In this document: in pieces, positions 26,354-35,377 of the stretch
Numbering within the stretch: the stretch's first letter is position 1
Layout: every line of letters starts with the position of its first letter
Assembly: GCA_002686085.1 (NCBI GenBank)
Contig: NZAC01000037.1
Coordinates: forward strand, 1 to 62,608
Source: Roseibacillus sp.
Lineage (GTDB): Bacteria; Verrucomicrobiota; Verrucomicrobiia; Verrucomicrobiales; Akkermansiaceae
Length of the DNA: 62,608 nt
Direction of reading: 5' to 3'
Position numbers and translations under genes: made by a program
The notes under the pieces: model-generated
Databases searched by the model: none
What the model was told of the DNA's origin: nothing
Seen by the model: the letters and a program-made list of their open reading frames with translations, nothing else

Positions 26354-26497
26354 AGCTCAAGATTCTTCGCACTCGAAGATGGTATCCTTTGAATTACAGG
26401 CAGTCGGATTGAGTTTTCTTTGGCGTGTTCGCCAGTATATTAGTATGAACACCGAGGGCGGCGATAAGAACACGCTCGGACTGGAATTGCAGGTATT

Positions 26498-28150
26498 GTG
26501 ACGAGCCCGAAAAATAAATACTACCTTGGCATTGCGGCCATCGCTGCACTGGCTTTGGGATTTTGGCTCGTTCGGGACATTGTCGCTACCGTGAGGGGCA
26601 AGCAGAACGCCACCGGTTCAGGGGGTCCTCGTCCCCATATCCAATTCGATAGACCCAATGCCCCCAGTAAAGCTCAGTGGCGCCACGATAGCCGAAAGGC
26701 CCCCGGGATCGACGAGATCTTGTTTGGCCTCCCCGGAGAGCGTATTGTTCGATTCCAAGACGAAGAAGGGTATCGGGCTTTCCTCGCGCGTGTTGGGGAA
26801 ACCAAAATCAGAGTCCTCGGCCGCCTCGATAACTTACGGGCCGTCCGCATCGGCTTCGACGACCGAGAGGATCTTGATGGTCTGCTGGAAGATGAGAGCG
26901 CTCCAAATTTTCGCGTCTCCATTCCTGATCTTCCCCAAGTGGGGGCACAGCCAGGAGCAATAGGTTTTGGCAGAACCACCCTCGAGTGGCTCGGGGTCAC
27001 AACCGACAACTCCGATTGGGGAGAAGGAGTGAGAATCGCCATGCTGGATACTGGTGTCGGTCAACACGAAACCCTCGGGTCTCGTGTGCGCGAAATAGAC
27101 CTGGTCAGCAGCAGACAGCCCTCCAGCACAGAAATACACGGGCATGGCACCGCAGTTGCCGCTCTTATGGTCGGAAGAGACGGGATCAGTCAGGGAATCG
27201 TGCCTGCAGCCGATCTTCTTTCGATAAGAATTGCCGACGAGAACGGCAGCTCGAACTCGTTTCTTCTTGCGGAGGGAATCGTTAGAGCAGTCGATGAAGG
27301 AGCCCAGATTATTAACATCTCGATGGCCTCCTACGGAGATAGCCTTCTCGTACAGGACGCGGTTGCTTACGCGGGTGAGAAGCAGGTTCTCATCGTAGCC
27401 TCCGCTGGAAACGAAGGATACACTGTTCCTGCTTACCCTGCGGCCTATGAAAACGTAATCGCGGTCGGCGCAGTCGATGCCGCTGGTCAGCATCTCGCCT
27501 TTTCCAATACGGGCGATTCGATCGATGTGGCGGCACCAGGATTTGAGGTGCTTGCCGCCTGGCCCGGCGAGGAATACACCAGCTTCACGGGCACCTCCGC
27601 CGCCGCCCCACTGGTTGCGGGTGCCCTCGGAGCGGCACTTACTGAAACTCAATCCGGCCAATTACTCCCCCTTCAGGCGCAATCAATTCTTGAGAGCAAC
27701 TTGAACGCGTCGGGCGCCCCTGGGCACGACCCCTTCTACGGGGGCGGCACACTGGACGTTGACCGCATGGTCAACGCATATACGGACGGCCGATTCGACC
27801 TCGCAGTGGCCTCTAACTGGTATCAAGAGCCAGGCCCCGACGATGTGGTGGGCACCCTTCAGGTAACCGTGCAAAACCAAGGAACTGAGGCGATCTCTGG
27901 CGCAAGCGTGGACGTCATTATCAATGATGACATATTCAGCATGGCCCTCCCTCTTCTCCAGGAAGGTGGGTCTCACGTTGTCTCCCTTCCCGTAAACGAG
28001 CCCGAGGATAATCAGCAGATCGCAATAAGGAGCTCGATCAATCTGAACGGCAATCAGGATCGCGACCCAGGCAATAACGTGCTTGCTGGCAATATCGGAT
28101 TAATCGACGACCCTCTCCAAAGCGAGGAAGGCATACCAGTACCTGACTAA
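26498..28150 (+). CDS. Membrane-anchored subtilisin-like serine protease (S8)
   Basis: The 550-residue protein starts at GTG with an AGG four bases before it. Residues 8-24 form an N-terminal anchor or uncleaved signal. A propeptide-like region is followed by the triad: Asp184 in AMLDTGVG, His217 in HGHGTAVAAL, Ser367 in TSFTGTSAAAPLVAG, with oxyanion Asn304 in ASAGNEG. After residue 430 a CARDB-like beta domain (LQVTVQNQGTEAISGASV) probably serves for adhesion. It is likely an envelope or extracellular protease. Its stop codon overlaps the stop of the convergent enolase-superfamily gene by three bases. Confidence 0.9.
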   Translation: MTSPKNKYYLGIAAIAALALGFWLVRDIVATVRGKQNATGSGGPRPHIQFDRPNAPSKAQWRHDSRKAPGIDEILFGLPGERIVRFQDEEGYRAFLARVGETKIRVLGRLDNLRAVRIGFDDREDLDGLLEDESAPNFRVSIPDLPQVGAQPGAIGFGRTTLEWLGVTTDNSDWGEGVRIAMLDTGVGQHETLGSRVREIDLVSSRQPSSTEIHGHGTAVAALMVGRDGISQGIVPAADLLSIRIADENGSSNSFLLAEGIVRAVDEGAQIINISMASYGDSLLVQDAVAYAGEKQVLIVASAGNEGYTVPAYPAAYENVIAVGAVDAAGQHLAFSNTGDSIDVAAPGFEVLAAWPGEEYTSFTGTSAAAPLVAGALGAALTETQSGQLLPLQAQSILESNLNASGAPGHDPFYGGGTLDVDRMVNAYTDGRFDLAVASNWYQEPGPDDVVGTLQVTVQNQGTEAISGASVDVIINDDIFSMALPLLQEGGSHVVSLPVNEPEDNQQIAIRSSINLNGNQDRDPGNNVLAGNIGLIDDPLQSEEGIPVPD

Positions 28151-29541
28151 CACTGTATTGCGGGATCAGGGAGAGGACGACTGATCTCATCAAGGCGGTA
28201 TCCAAAACCGCTGCCGGTAACACTATCAAGGACGAGCCGTCCACTCCGTCTTCGGTAAAGCCCGGGATGAACTATTTCCTCGAACCTTGAAGCCTCCGGA
28301 TAGAATTGCATCGAATTACTTTCCACGCCCCGGATTGTATTTACGTGAGCAGCGAGAAGAGCATGAGGTATCTGAGCCAGCATCGGGTTAGTAAGATCCT
28401 GCACCATGAGACTCATGCCATGAGCCTCTGCCCAACAACAGCTAAGAAGCGCACCTGTTTGGGTCTTGCACGTTTTCAATGCAACTCCGGTCCAACCTAG
28501 TTCGCGCCCCATCCTTACCAGCTTCCAGTCGTGAGCGCTCTCGTCAAGGAACAGAGGCTTGCGTGACGAAACCCCACTAACATCAATAGGATGCTCCTCG
28601 AGGTCGTAGGGGAAAGGCTGTTCCACATAAACAAGCATCCGATGAATCAGAGGATGTTCTGATTCGAGCCGGTCTAGAGTTTCCGTGACATACAACGGAT
28701 CGGTCACCATGCAATTAAAGTCGGCACTAAGACTATCTACCCCTCCGGCTATCGCCACCTCGCCTACTTTAACGAGCCTCGCAAAATCCCATTCCGCATC
28801 ATTTCCACGCAATTTGACTTTGAGACATTTCAGCCCATCACGCGCAATCCACTCGGACAACTCTACCGGATAGCCGTCGTCAGGCTCATCGCCGTCGAGC
28901 TCCGCATCACCAACGGGATCCAACCCTCCCACCAGATGCCATACTGGTAAGGAGCTCGCGCGACTCCTCAGGAAGTCAGCGGGAAAGGCACCCTCAAAGC
29001 TCCGTTCACAATCCGGGGACGCGCTCAGGAATGAAGAGAGATCACGATTCATGAAAGCCGGTCGGTATGTCTCGTAGACGCTAAGGCCGTGTAAATTCCC
29101 GTATGCGTCATGAACGGCAATATCGAACAGTGAACAGCAGACCAACGCCGCTAGCCACGGCATGGGAGCCCCCTCTCTACAATCATTAAACCCCTGAAGA
29201 AGTTGTGGCAGTTCTCCTTCCAGGAAATCATGCCCCAATTCAATTGGATGACCTGACCCATTGAAACCCGACCAAGCTTCAGCGAGATGGATGCAAAACG
29301 CACGCATTGCCTCATGGCGCACCTCATACGCAAGTTCGCTTGGCCATACCCATGTGACACTCAGAGGTGTCTCGCCCCATCCCTCCGCCGATTGGCCGTT
29401 CCCTCCTTCAACCCGGACGCAAACCCTTGCACAGGTCACCGATGTAAGGGTCTCTGCCCCGAATTTCAATGGGACTCTTGTCTCTACGGGGAGAAAATAA
29501 AGATTCGCTCCCACACAGCGTATATCGGTGGACTTACCCAT
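28147..29541 (-). CDS. Enolase-superfamily enzyme (mandelate racemase-like)
   Basis: A 464-residue member of the enolase superfamily. The barrel shows the expected residues: KVKLRG with a Lys of the KxK type, metal ligands in SADFN, VEQPF and LDESAHDW, and the opposite-face Lys in KTCKTQTG. It is longer than most MenC or dipeptide epimerases. The 'ALKTCKTQTGALLSCCWAEA' pattern (helix after the second Lys) is like muconate-lactonising and o-succinylbenzoate-type branches, but the substrate cannot be assigned. It begins 10 bases after the stop of the squalene/phytoene synthase gene and is therefore probably in its operon. Confidence 0.75.
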   Translation of the reverse strand: MGKSTDIRCVGANLYFLPVETRVPLKFGAETLTSVTCARVCVRVEGGNGQSAEGWGETPLSVTWVWPSELAYEVRHEAMRAFCIHLAEAWSGFNGSGHPIELGHDFLEGELPQLLQGFNDCREGAPMPWLAALVCCSLFDIAVHDAYGNLHGLSVYETYRPAFMNRDLSSFLSASPDCERSFEGAFPADFLRSRASSLPVWHLVGGLDPVGDAELDGDEPDDGYPVELSEWIARDGLKCLKVKLRGNDAEWDFARLVKVGEVAIAGGVDSLSADFNCMVTDPLYVTETLDRLESEHPLIHRMLVYVEQPFPYDLEEHPIDVSGVSSRKPLFLDESAHDWKLVRMGRELGWTGVALKTCKTQTGALLSCCWAEAHGMSLMVQDLTNPMLAQIPHALLAAHVNTIRGVESNSMQFYPEASRFEEIVHPGLYRRRSGRLVLDSVTGSGFGYRLDEISRPLPDPAIQC

Positions 29542-29551
29542 GAATTAGGAT

Positions 29552-30541
29552 TCAGGAGCTTTGATACAATTCAATGCGACGGTGATAATTCTTCCAAGAT
29601 CCCGGCAACCACCACGCACTCAACATAAGCGCTCCGAAAAGAGTCCGCTTGACCATCTTGCGAGAAATTTTGACCCCTTTCTGAAGATCCTCCCATGAGG
29701 CGTCCTCGAGCCGCTCAAGCGTCCGAAGGCCCAGCACTGCAGGAAGCCCTGTTGAGGTGCGGAGTCGCGTACCTCGCAGCGAAGAAGTATACTTGATTCC
29801 ATCTGCGAGAAGGACCCTGGCCCGGCTATGCCACCGAGGAAGAGCTTCACAGATTGCGGCTGGATCACCGGGATTGACCCCGGGCAGATAACACCGCCCT
29901 CTCTCAAGATCCTCCGGAATATCCCTGAGAATGTTCACCAGCTGCAACCCCTTGCCATAGTTTGCACCAAGAACCCGAAGCTCCTCGGTCGAGTAGCGGG
30001 AAAACTCTGGATCACAAATCACCCCTATTTCCGTCCAGAATTCGCCCACGGATCCCGCAACCTGATAGGCGTAGGTTTCCAATTCCTCACCATCGCTCAG
30101 GGCCACGATTCCCTCCCCCTGAAACCGTTCCAGATCCCATGACTGCCCCTCAGTAATGATTCCCACTACTCTTCTGATCGCCGCTGCACGACTACCTTCC
30201 ATGGATTCCAGCCAGCCCATGCAGTCCCCTGCCCGCCGCACGAGCTCCATTTCACCCTCAGAGAGACCGGCACCATCCATCTCCTTGGGAAGCTTCGCAC
30301 ACAGCTCGGCTGCCTCTTGAGTCAGTCCAGGACTCTTCATTACAGAACAAAAGGAACTCAAAAGCGTTTTCCGACGAGCCAACTCCAAGGCCCCTGCGTC
30401 CGCAATCGTGTCGCTGAGCCTCGCGAGAAGGTAGCCGAGGCTCAGTGGACCTCGAAACTCACTCGGCAAGAGCCTGAGAGTAAGATAAAAGGACCGCGAC
30501 ACCGCTTTCAGTATATCGGTAGAGAGGTCCGCCGTGTTCAT
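29552..30541 (-). CDS. Squalene/phytoene synthase family protein
   Basis: A 329-residue head-to-head prenyl synthase. Markers are SRSFYLTLRLLP, the first Asp-rich motif in ARLSDTIAD, YAYQVAGSVGEFW, and the second Asp-rich site in LVNILRDIPEDLERGRCYLP. Both Mg-binding motifs are intact. A hydrophobic segment at the end (LFGALMLSAWWLPGSW) may anchor it to the membrane. The sequence looks closer to squalene synthase than to carotenoid CrtB, but this cannot be settled by eye. No squalene-hopene cyclase, HpnC/E or desaturase is nearby. hemW diverges 33 bases away. Confidence 0.82.
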   Translation of the reverse strand: MNTADLSTDILKAVSRSFYLTLRLLPSEFRGPLSLGYLLARLSDTIADAGALELARRKTLLSSFCSVMKSPGLTQEAAELCAKLPKEMDGAGLSEGEMELVRRAGDCMGWLESMEGSRAAAIRRVVGIITEGQSWDLERFQGEGIVALSDGEELETYAYQVAGSVGEFWTEIGVICDPEFSRYSTEELRVLGANYGKGLQLVNILRDIPEDLERGRCYLPGVNPGDPAAICEALPRWHSRARVLLADGIKYTSSLRGTRLRTSTGLPAVLGLRTLERLEDASWEDLQKGVKISRKMVKRTLFGALMLSAWWLPGSWKNYHRRIELYQSS

Positions 30542-30574
30542 CGTCTTGAAGAAGAGTGGCGACTTACCGACCCC

Positions 30575-31705
30575 TTGACCAACCCCAAATCATCCCAAGA
30601 TCTCATTCATCTTTACCTCCATATTCCCTTCTGTCGGGACATCTGCCCCTACTGCGCCTTTTATAAACATAAGCCGGGCGAGACAGATATGGGCTACTTT
30701 GTTGAAGGCATCCTCCGCGAAGCAAAACTCCGTTCAGCTTCGATAAACGCCCCTATAATCGATACCGTCTACCTTGGCGGGGGAACGCCCAGCATGCTTC
30801 CCCCTGATCTCATTCACAAACTTTTCGACGGACTCGGCGACATCTTCCGGTTCGCTCCGGGTACTGAGATCAACCTCGAGGCTAACCCCGCTACCTTTGG
30901 CAAGTCTGCTGCCAAAATGTTCTCCCAATCCGGAGTGACACGGGTCTCTTTAGGGGCCCAATCATTTAGTCCCGATGTCCTTAAAACGCTGGGCAGAACT
31001 CACGGACCGCGTGAAATAAAGCGTTCCGTTGACCTTCTGAGAGCTGCCGGCATTGAAAACGTCAGCATTGATTTGATGTTCTCTATTCCAGGGCAAACTC
31101 TGGACCAATGGAGGGAAAGCCTTGAACTCGCTCTCGAGCTCTTCCCGAATCACATATCTGCCTACAACCTCACATACGAAGAAGACACACCCTTTTTCAC
31201 TCGTTTTCGCGAAGGCCTTTACACCGACATCGAAGAAACCAACGCCTCCATGTTTGAGCTGGCACACGAGCTCCTTACCTCGCACGGACTTCGGCATTAT
31301 GAAACGTCGAATTATGCGTATCCGGGCTACGAGAGCAGGCACAACAAAGGATATTGGAGAGGGGTCGACTACCTCGGTCTTGGCCCATCTGCTGTTTCAA
31401 CGATCTCGGGCCGCCGATGGAAGAATATCCCAGACACGGCCAAATACCTTGTGCAAATCAGTAAAGGCGGATCCACAGAATCCGAAGTGGAAACCCTCAC
31501 GCCGGCTCAGCTTGACTTGGAGCGAATCGCCCTGATGTTGAGGACCGATGCTGGAGTGCACCGCCGACACCTTTCCGAAGTCCCACCGACTCGAATTGAA
31601 GCTATTGTCAGCGAGCGTCTCGCCGACTGGAAAGGCGAGCACCTCGTACTGCAAGGGCAAGGCACTATGCTGGTCGACTCCATCGTTGACCACCTTGTCA
31701 GCTAA
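30575..31705 (+). CDS. hemW: HemW-like radical SAM heme chaperone
   Basis: A radical SAM protein of the HemW group, related to oxygen-independent coproporphyrinogen oxidase HemN, which hands heme to membrane cytochromes. The cluster motif is CRDICPYCAF (CxxxCxxC) right after LYLHIPF, followed by LGGGTPSML and GAQSF. The open frame runs back to 30317, but that part overlaps the divergent synthase gene. A TTG at 30575 gives 376 residues and the normal eight-to-twelve-residue lead before LYLHIPF, so it is preferred. pyrD follows 48 bases later on the same strand, likely in one operon. Confidence 0.85.
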   Translation: MTNPKSSQDLIHLYLHIPFCRDICPYCAFYKHKPGETDMGYFVEGILREAKLRSASINAPIIDTVYLGGGTPSMLPPDLIHKLFDGLGDIFRFAPGTEINLEANPATFGKSAAKMFSQSGVTRVSLGAQSFSPDVLKTLGRTHGPREIKRSVDLLRAAGIENVSIDLMFSIPGQTLDQWRESLELALELFPNHISAYNLTYEEDTPFFTRFREGLYTDIEETNASMFELAHELLTSHGLRHYETSNYAYPGYESRHNKGYWRGVDYLGLGPSAVSTISGRRWKNIPDTAKYLVQISKGGSTESEVETLTPAQLDLERIALMLRTDAGVHRRHLSEVPPTRIEAIVSERLADWKGEHLVLQGQGTMLVDSIVDHLVS

Positions 31706-31753
31706 CCGGAGCCTTTAAAATCAGAAACATATCAACCTCAAAGCCACCCCAGG

Positions 31754-32791
31754 ATGTTAGAGCGGACTTACCCACTTGCACGAAAGGCCCTCTTTCGACT
31801 TGAGGCTGAGCGGGCCCACAACTGGTCCCTGCGCGCACTCCGGGCAGCAGACCGGTGCGGCATACTTCAGGCCTTGGCTGGGGAACTCCCTCGATCCGAG
31901 GAAATCAGGTGCATGGGTCTTACCTTCCCTAATCGTCTTGGGCTGGCCGCTGGTCTCGATAAGGAAGGTAACTCGATCGATGCATTCGGACGTCTTGGTT
32001 TTGGCTTTATCGAGATCGGAACAATTACCCCGAGACCCCAAGGCGGAAACCCCACCCCTCGCCTGTTTCGCCTTCCTGAGCACGAGGCCATCATTAACCG
32101 GATGGGCTTCAATAATCCCGGGATCGAGGAAGGTGTTCGAAATGTTGAATCCTCGACCACCTTCAAGGGCCGCGTGGGGTTTAATATCGGAAAAAACAAG
32201 GACACTCCGAACGAGCACGCGGTGGATGATTACCTCCTCTGCCTCAAAAGCGCATGGCCAGTAGCGGACTACATCGCGGTCAATCTTTCTTCTCCCAATA
32301 CCCCGGGGCTGCGGGCACTGCAAGAAGCCACAGCCGCAGCTCATCTCCTCGAGCGACTTCAGGCCGAATGGGCCAGCCTTGCGGATCAGACGGGAAGAAC
32401 AGTGCCTCTTGCAATTAAAGTCGCTCCCGACCTTGATGACGAAGAGATTTGTGCGCTGGGACAGATCTTCCTCGACCACTCTCTCGATGCGATTATCGCC
32501 ACCAACACCACCATCAATCGAGCTGACATAAAATCAGCGCCCTTGGCCAAGGAGGCGGGGGGGCTATCAGGCGCCCCCTTGGGGAACCAGTCGACAAAAG
32601 TCATCGAAGCCTTCCATCAAGCCGTGGGAGGAAAGATTCCCATCATTGGGGTAGGTGGAATCATGTCCCCGTCGGACGCCCAAGCAAAAATCGAGGCCGG
32701 GGCCACCCTGCTTCAACTCTACTCCGGCTTTATTTATCACGGGCCCCGCCTGATCCGCAAAATCCTCAGCGCAGGTCCGGAGAACCCTTGA
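31754..32791 (+). CDS. pyrD: Dihydroorotate dehydrogenase (quinone), class 2
   Basis: The FMN enzyme that oxidises dihydroorotate to orotate with membrane quinone. The 345-residue protein has the class-2 N-terminal helical head, AAGLDKEG, NRMGFNNPG, the catalytic Ser in VNLSSPNTPGLR, and the FMN-phosphate site IIGVGGI...GATLLQLYSG. An AGG is found just upstream of the ATG. A GCTGGC-TCT-GCCAGC hairpin at 32817-32831, without a T tract, lies between it and the small lipoprotein gene. Confidence 0.95.
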   Translation: MLERTYPLARKALFRLEAERAHNWSLRALRAADRCGILQALAGELPRSEEIRCMGLTFPNRLGLAAGLDKEGNSIDAFGRLGFGFIEIGTITPRPQGGNPTPRLFRLPEHEAIINRMGFNNPGIEEGVRNVESSTTFKGRVGFNIGKNKDTPNEHAVDDYLLCLKSAWPVADYIAVNLSSPNTPGLRALQEATAAAHLLERLQAEWASLADQTGRTVPLAIKVAPDLDDEEICALGQIFLDHSLDAIIATNTTINRADIKSAPLAKEAGGLSGAPLGNQSTKVIEAFHQAVGGKIPIIGVGGIMSPSDAQAKIEAGATLLQLYSGFIYHGPRLIRKILSAGPENP

Positions 32792-32876
32792 CGCAGTGAG
32801 GGCCAGGATACTTTCCGCTGGCTCTGCCAGCAAAATTGATTAATCTATCAAAAATATCAAATCCCACCTCCAAACC

Positions 32877-33140
32877 ATGAAAAAGAACATCCTTCTTGTT
32901 GTCACCTCGGTGCTCTCCCTCCTTTTTGCCAGCTGTGCAGCGGGACCCAACACTCAGTCAGGAGCTCTCACTGGCGCGGCTATCGGAGGCCTCGCAGGAG
33001 CGATCATCGGCAACAATGTAGGCGATGGAGATGCCGGACGGGGAGCATTGATTGGCGCAGCTGTCGGTGGCGCAGCAGGTGCAGCAGCTGGAAATGCCAA
33101 GGATCGCCAGCAAGGGCATATTCAAGGGCGGGGCTATTAG
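32877..33140 (+). CDS. Small glycine-zipper lipoprotein
   Basis: An 87-residue protein with a lipoprotein signal (cleavage at LFAS|C) and a Gly/Ala zipper made of TGAAIGGLAGAIIG and LIGAAVGGAAGAAAG. Similar OmpA-associated or SlyB/Rcs-like glycine-zipper lipoproteins sit in the outer membrane. A strong terminator follows 33 bases after its stop, so it is transcribed separately from dsbD. Confidence 0.85.
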   Translation: MKKNILLVVTSVLSLLFASCAAGPNTQSGALTGAAIGGLAGAIIGNNVGDGDAGRGALIGAAVGGAAGAAAGNAKDRQQGHIQGRGY

Positions 33141-33172
33141 AAAGCTAAGCCAAAATTACCCTCTCAATTACC

Positions 33173-33204
33173 AAAAGCAGCGGGGTTTCCCGCTGCTTTT
33201 TCTT
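33173..33204 (+). terminator. Strong Rho-independent terminator
   Basis: GCAGCGGG at 33177-33184 pairs with CCCGCTGC at 33189-33196 around a four-base loop, extended by AAAA/TTTT and followed by a T-rich tail. It ends the glycine-zipper lipoprotein transcript on the plus strand and leaves dsbD needing its own promoter. Confidence 0.9.
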
Positions 33205-33246
33205 TCTCGATTTTCCGGCAGGATCGCACCAAAAATCTTCCAGCCC

Positions 33247-35364
33247 ATGGTCACCTGCAACTACCTGCTCCTTTCCCTGCTCGTTGGCACCATTGCAGTC
33301 TTCGCTCCAGCAAGCCTTGCGAATCAATTTGATCCCTTTGCCGCATCGGAAGCCAACACCAATTCGAGTACTCTGGAGTTCCTCGCAGAGGCCCGTGAAG
33401 TCCCATCTGGTGAAGCATTCCATGTGCTGATGAAGATGACCCATCCGCCCGGATGGCACTCCTACTTTGTTAATCCGGGTTACGTGGGCACTTCTCTCAA
33501 GCCTAACTGGGACTTACCTCCCGGGTTTCAGGCGGAGCGAGTCGGATGGCCAATCCCTCACATCGGCACCACCGCAGGAAAAAAGACCTATGGGTATGAG
33601 CCCACCGTTTCCCACCTGTTCAGGATAACCCCGCCTGCTGGACTGCCGGCTGGGACTCAGATGAAGATTGCCGCCTCTCCCCGCTGGCAGATTTGCGATG
33701 AGGCCAACTGCCGCCCCGAACCCGGGATAGGAGCCCCGGAAACCGTAAGTGTCGTCACGATCACAGTCGGACCCGCTTTAAACTTGGTTACAGCCAATAC
33801 GCAGGCTTTTGCAGACGCGCGCGCCATGCTGCCAGCCACCCTTCCTCCTGAGCTTAAGGTCCAAGCCGTTGCAACAGCAGATGCCGTCACCCTTATTCTT
33901 TCACCCGCGGATGCAGTCGCTGATAGTACAGTTCATTTCTACGACTATGATCAGGTTCTCGACGCCCAGTCCGAACCGAATGTGACGCGGAATGAGGAAG
34001 AGGTTCGATGGAGCTTGTCGCCCAACAAGAACAGCGACACCCCCCTCGGGAATAAGATTTCTGGAATCCTCACCATTGGAGAAAAAGGCTATGAGGTAAA
34101 CGCCTCGTTCGGGGACCGGGAAGATGAACACGTGAGCTTCGGCAAGCTTCTCACCATCCTCGGAGGTATGTTTCTCGGGGGCATGATTCTCAATCTTATG
34201 CCCTGCGTCTTTCCCGTGATCGGAATCAAGATTATGAGCTTCGTTCAGCAGGCCGGGGAAGACCGACGGAAGATTCTGAACCATGGAGTTATTTACGCGG
34301 CAGGAGTAATTCTCTCTTTCTGGGTCCTCTCCGGCCTATTGCTGGCTCTGCGAGAAAATACCATCGGCAACGGGGGACAGGAAGTCACTTGGGGTTATCA
34401 GCTACAGAATCCGTGGGTCTTATGGGGCCTCATGCTCGTGATGTTCGCCCTGGCCATGAACATGTTTGGCATCTTCGAGATTGGAGCCTCCGCGACCAGC
34501 GTGGGCGGCAATCTCACCCGTAAGCAGGGAGCTGCAGGCTCCTTCTTCTCCGGGGTGCTTGCCACCGTAGTTGCCACACCATGCTCTGCTCCTTTTCTCG
34601 GAGTCGCAATCGGGCTGGCCTTCAACCTCCCTCCCCTCCTCTTCCTTCTGGCATTCACGGTAATGGCACTTGGCCTCGCCTTTCCCTACGTCCTGCTTTC
34701 TGCATTCCCAAAATTGGTTGAACGACTTCCTCGGCCTGGTCCATGGATGGAATCCTTCAAACAGGCAATGGCATTCCTTCTTTTTGGAACCACTGGCTTC
34801 CTCCTCTGGTCGTTTCTCTCCTTGAAGGAAGTGGGCCTCCCGAAGATGCTACCGATCGTTCTTGGCCTTACCATGATCGGGATCGCCTGCTGGATCTATG
34901 GACGCTGGTGTGTCGTGTCACGAACCAAGTCCACCCGTATCATTGGCTACCTTCTCGCACTCGCATTCGCTGCAATGGGAGCATTATACTCTAAACCTCC
35001 CGCCGAAGGGCTGAGATGGGAAACTTGGAGCCCTGAAGCAGTGGAGGAGGCCATCGCTAATGGCAGGCCCGTTTACGTAGACTTTACCGCAACCTGGTGC
35101 GCGACCTGCCAGGTGAATAAATCGAGAGCTTACAATGGGAAAGTTCAGGCCCTCTTTTCCAATTACAACGTCCTCGCCTTGAAGGCCGATTACACCAATT
35201 ACGACTCTCGAATTTCGACCGTCCTCGCTGAGCTCAAACGACGCGCTGTTCCGGTAAACGCCCTTTATCGACCCGGAAAACCTGAACCCGTGCTGACTAA
35301 GGAACTCTTTGGCTCCACCTATATGGCCAACTTCATTGAGGAGCACCTCGGCACCCAGGAGTAG
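33247..35364 (+). CDS. dsbD: Thiol:disulfide interchange protein DsbD
   Basis: DsbD carries reducing power from cytoplasmic thioredoxin to periplasmic disulfide reductases. The ATG at 33247 gives 705 residues and a signal peptide ending SLAN; the open frame runs further back across the terminator. The N-terminal DsbD-alpha domain has its Cys pair in QICDEANC. The eight-helix core carries one Cys in LMPCVFPV and one in ATPCSAPFLG. The C-terminal thioredoxin domain has the active site TWCATCQ. All six redox Cys are present. It converges with the ABC permease gene, 13 bases apart. It fits with the exported MsrA at 37.5 kb. Confidence 0.92.
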   Translation: MVTCNYLLLSLLVGTIAVFAPASLANQFDPFAASEANTNSSTLEFLAEAREVPSGEAFHVLMKMTHPPGWHSYFVNPGYVGTSLKPNWDLPPGFQAERVGWPIPHIGTTAGKKTYGYEPTVSHLFRITPPAGLPAGTQMKIAASPRWQICDEANCRPEPGIGAPETVSVVTITVGPALNLVTANTQAFADARAMLPATLPPELKVQAVATADAVTLILSPADAVADSTVHFYDYDQVLDAQSEPNVTRNEEEVRWSLSPNKNSDTPLGNKISGILTIGEKGYEVNASFGDREDEHVSFGKLLTILGGMFLGGMILNLMPCVFPVIGIKIMSFVQQAGEDRRKILNHGVIYAAGVILSFWVLSGLLLALRENTIGNGGQEVTWGYQLQNPWVLWGLMLVMFALAMNMFGIFEIGASATSVGGNLTRKQGAAGSFFSGVLATVVATPCSAPFLGVAIGLAFNLPPLLFLLAFTVMALGLAFPYVLLSAFPKLVERLPRPGPWMESFKQAMAFLLFGTTGFLLWSFLSLKEVGLPKMLPIVLGLTMIGIACWIYGRWCVVSRTKSTRIIGYLLALAFAAMGALYSKPPAEGLRWETWSPEAVEEAIANGRPVYVDFTATWCATCQVNKSRAYNGKVQALFSNYNVLALKADYTNYDSRISTVLAELKRRAVPVNALYRPGKPEPVLTKELFGSTYMANFIEEHLGTQE

Positions 35365-35377
35365 CCCTGACCTCTGT

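Noticed and set aside
26354-26497. SAM-type riboswitch before the cystathionine gamma-synthase
   Set aside because: A hairpin (CCGAG...CTCGG near 26453) is visible, but it points to the subtilase and no SAM riboswitch core is recognisable.
26834-27661. 275-codon minus-strand frame
   Set aside because: Antisense to the subtilase catalytic domain, which has intact conserved motifs.
30317-30574. N-terminal 86-codon extension of hemW
   Set aside because: It overlaps the divergent squalene/phytoene synthase gene, is rich in Arg/Gln/Lys, and the family starts shortly before LYLHIPF.
31757-32479. 240-codon minus-strand frame
   Set aside because: Antisense to pyrD, whose family motifs are complete.
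33052-33246. N-terminal 65-codon extension of dsbD
   Set aside because: It overlaps the lipoprotein gene and a strong terminator; a good signal peptide begins at 33247.
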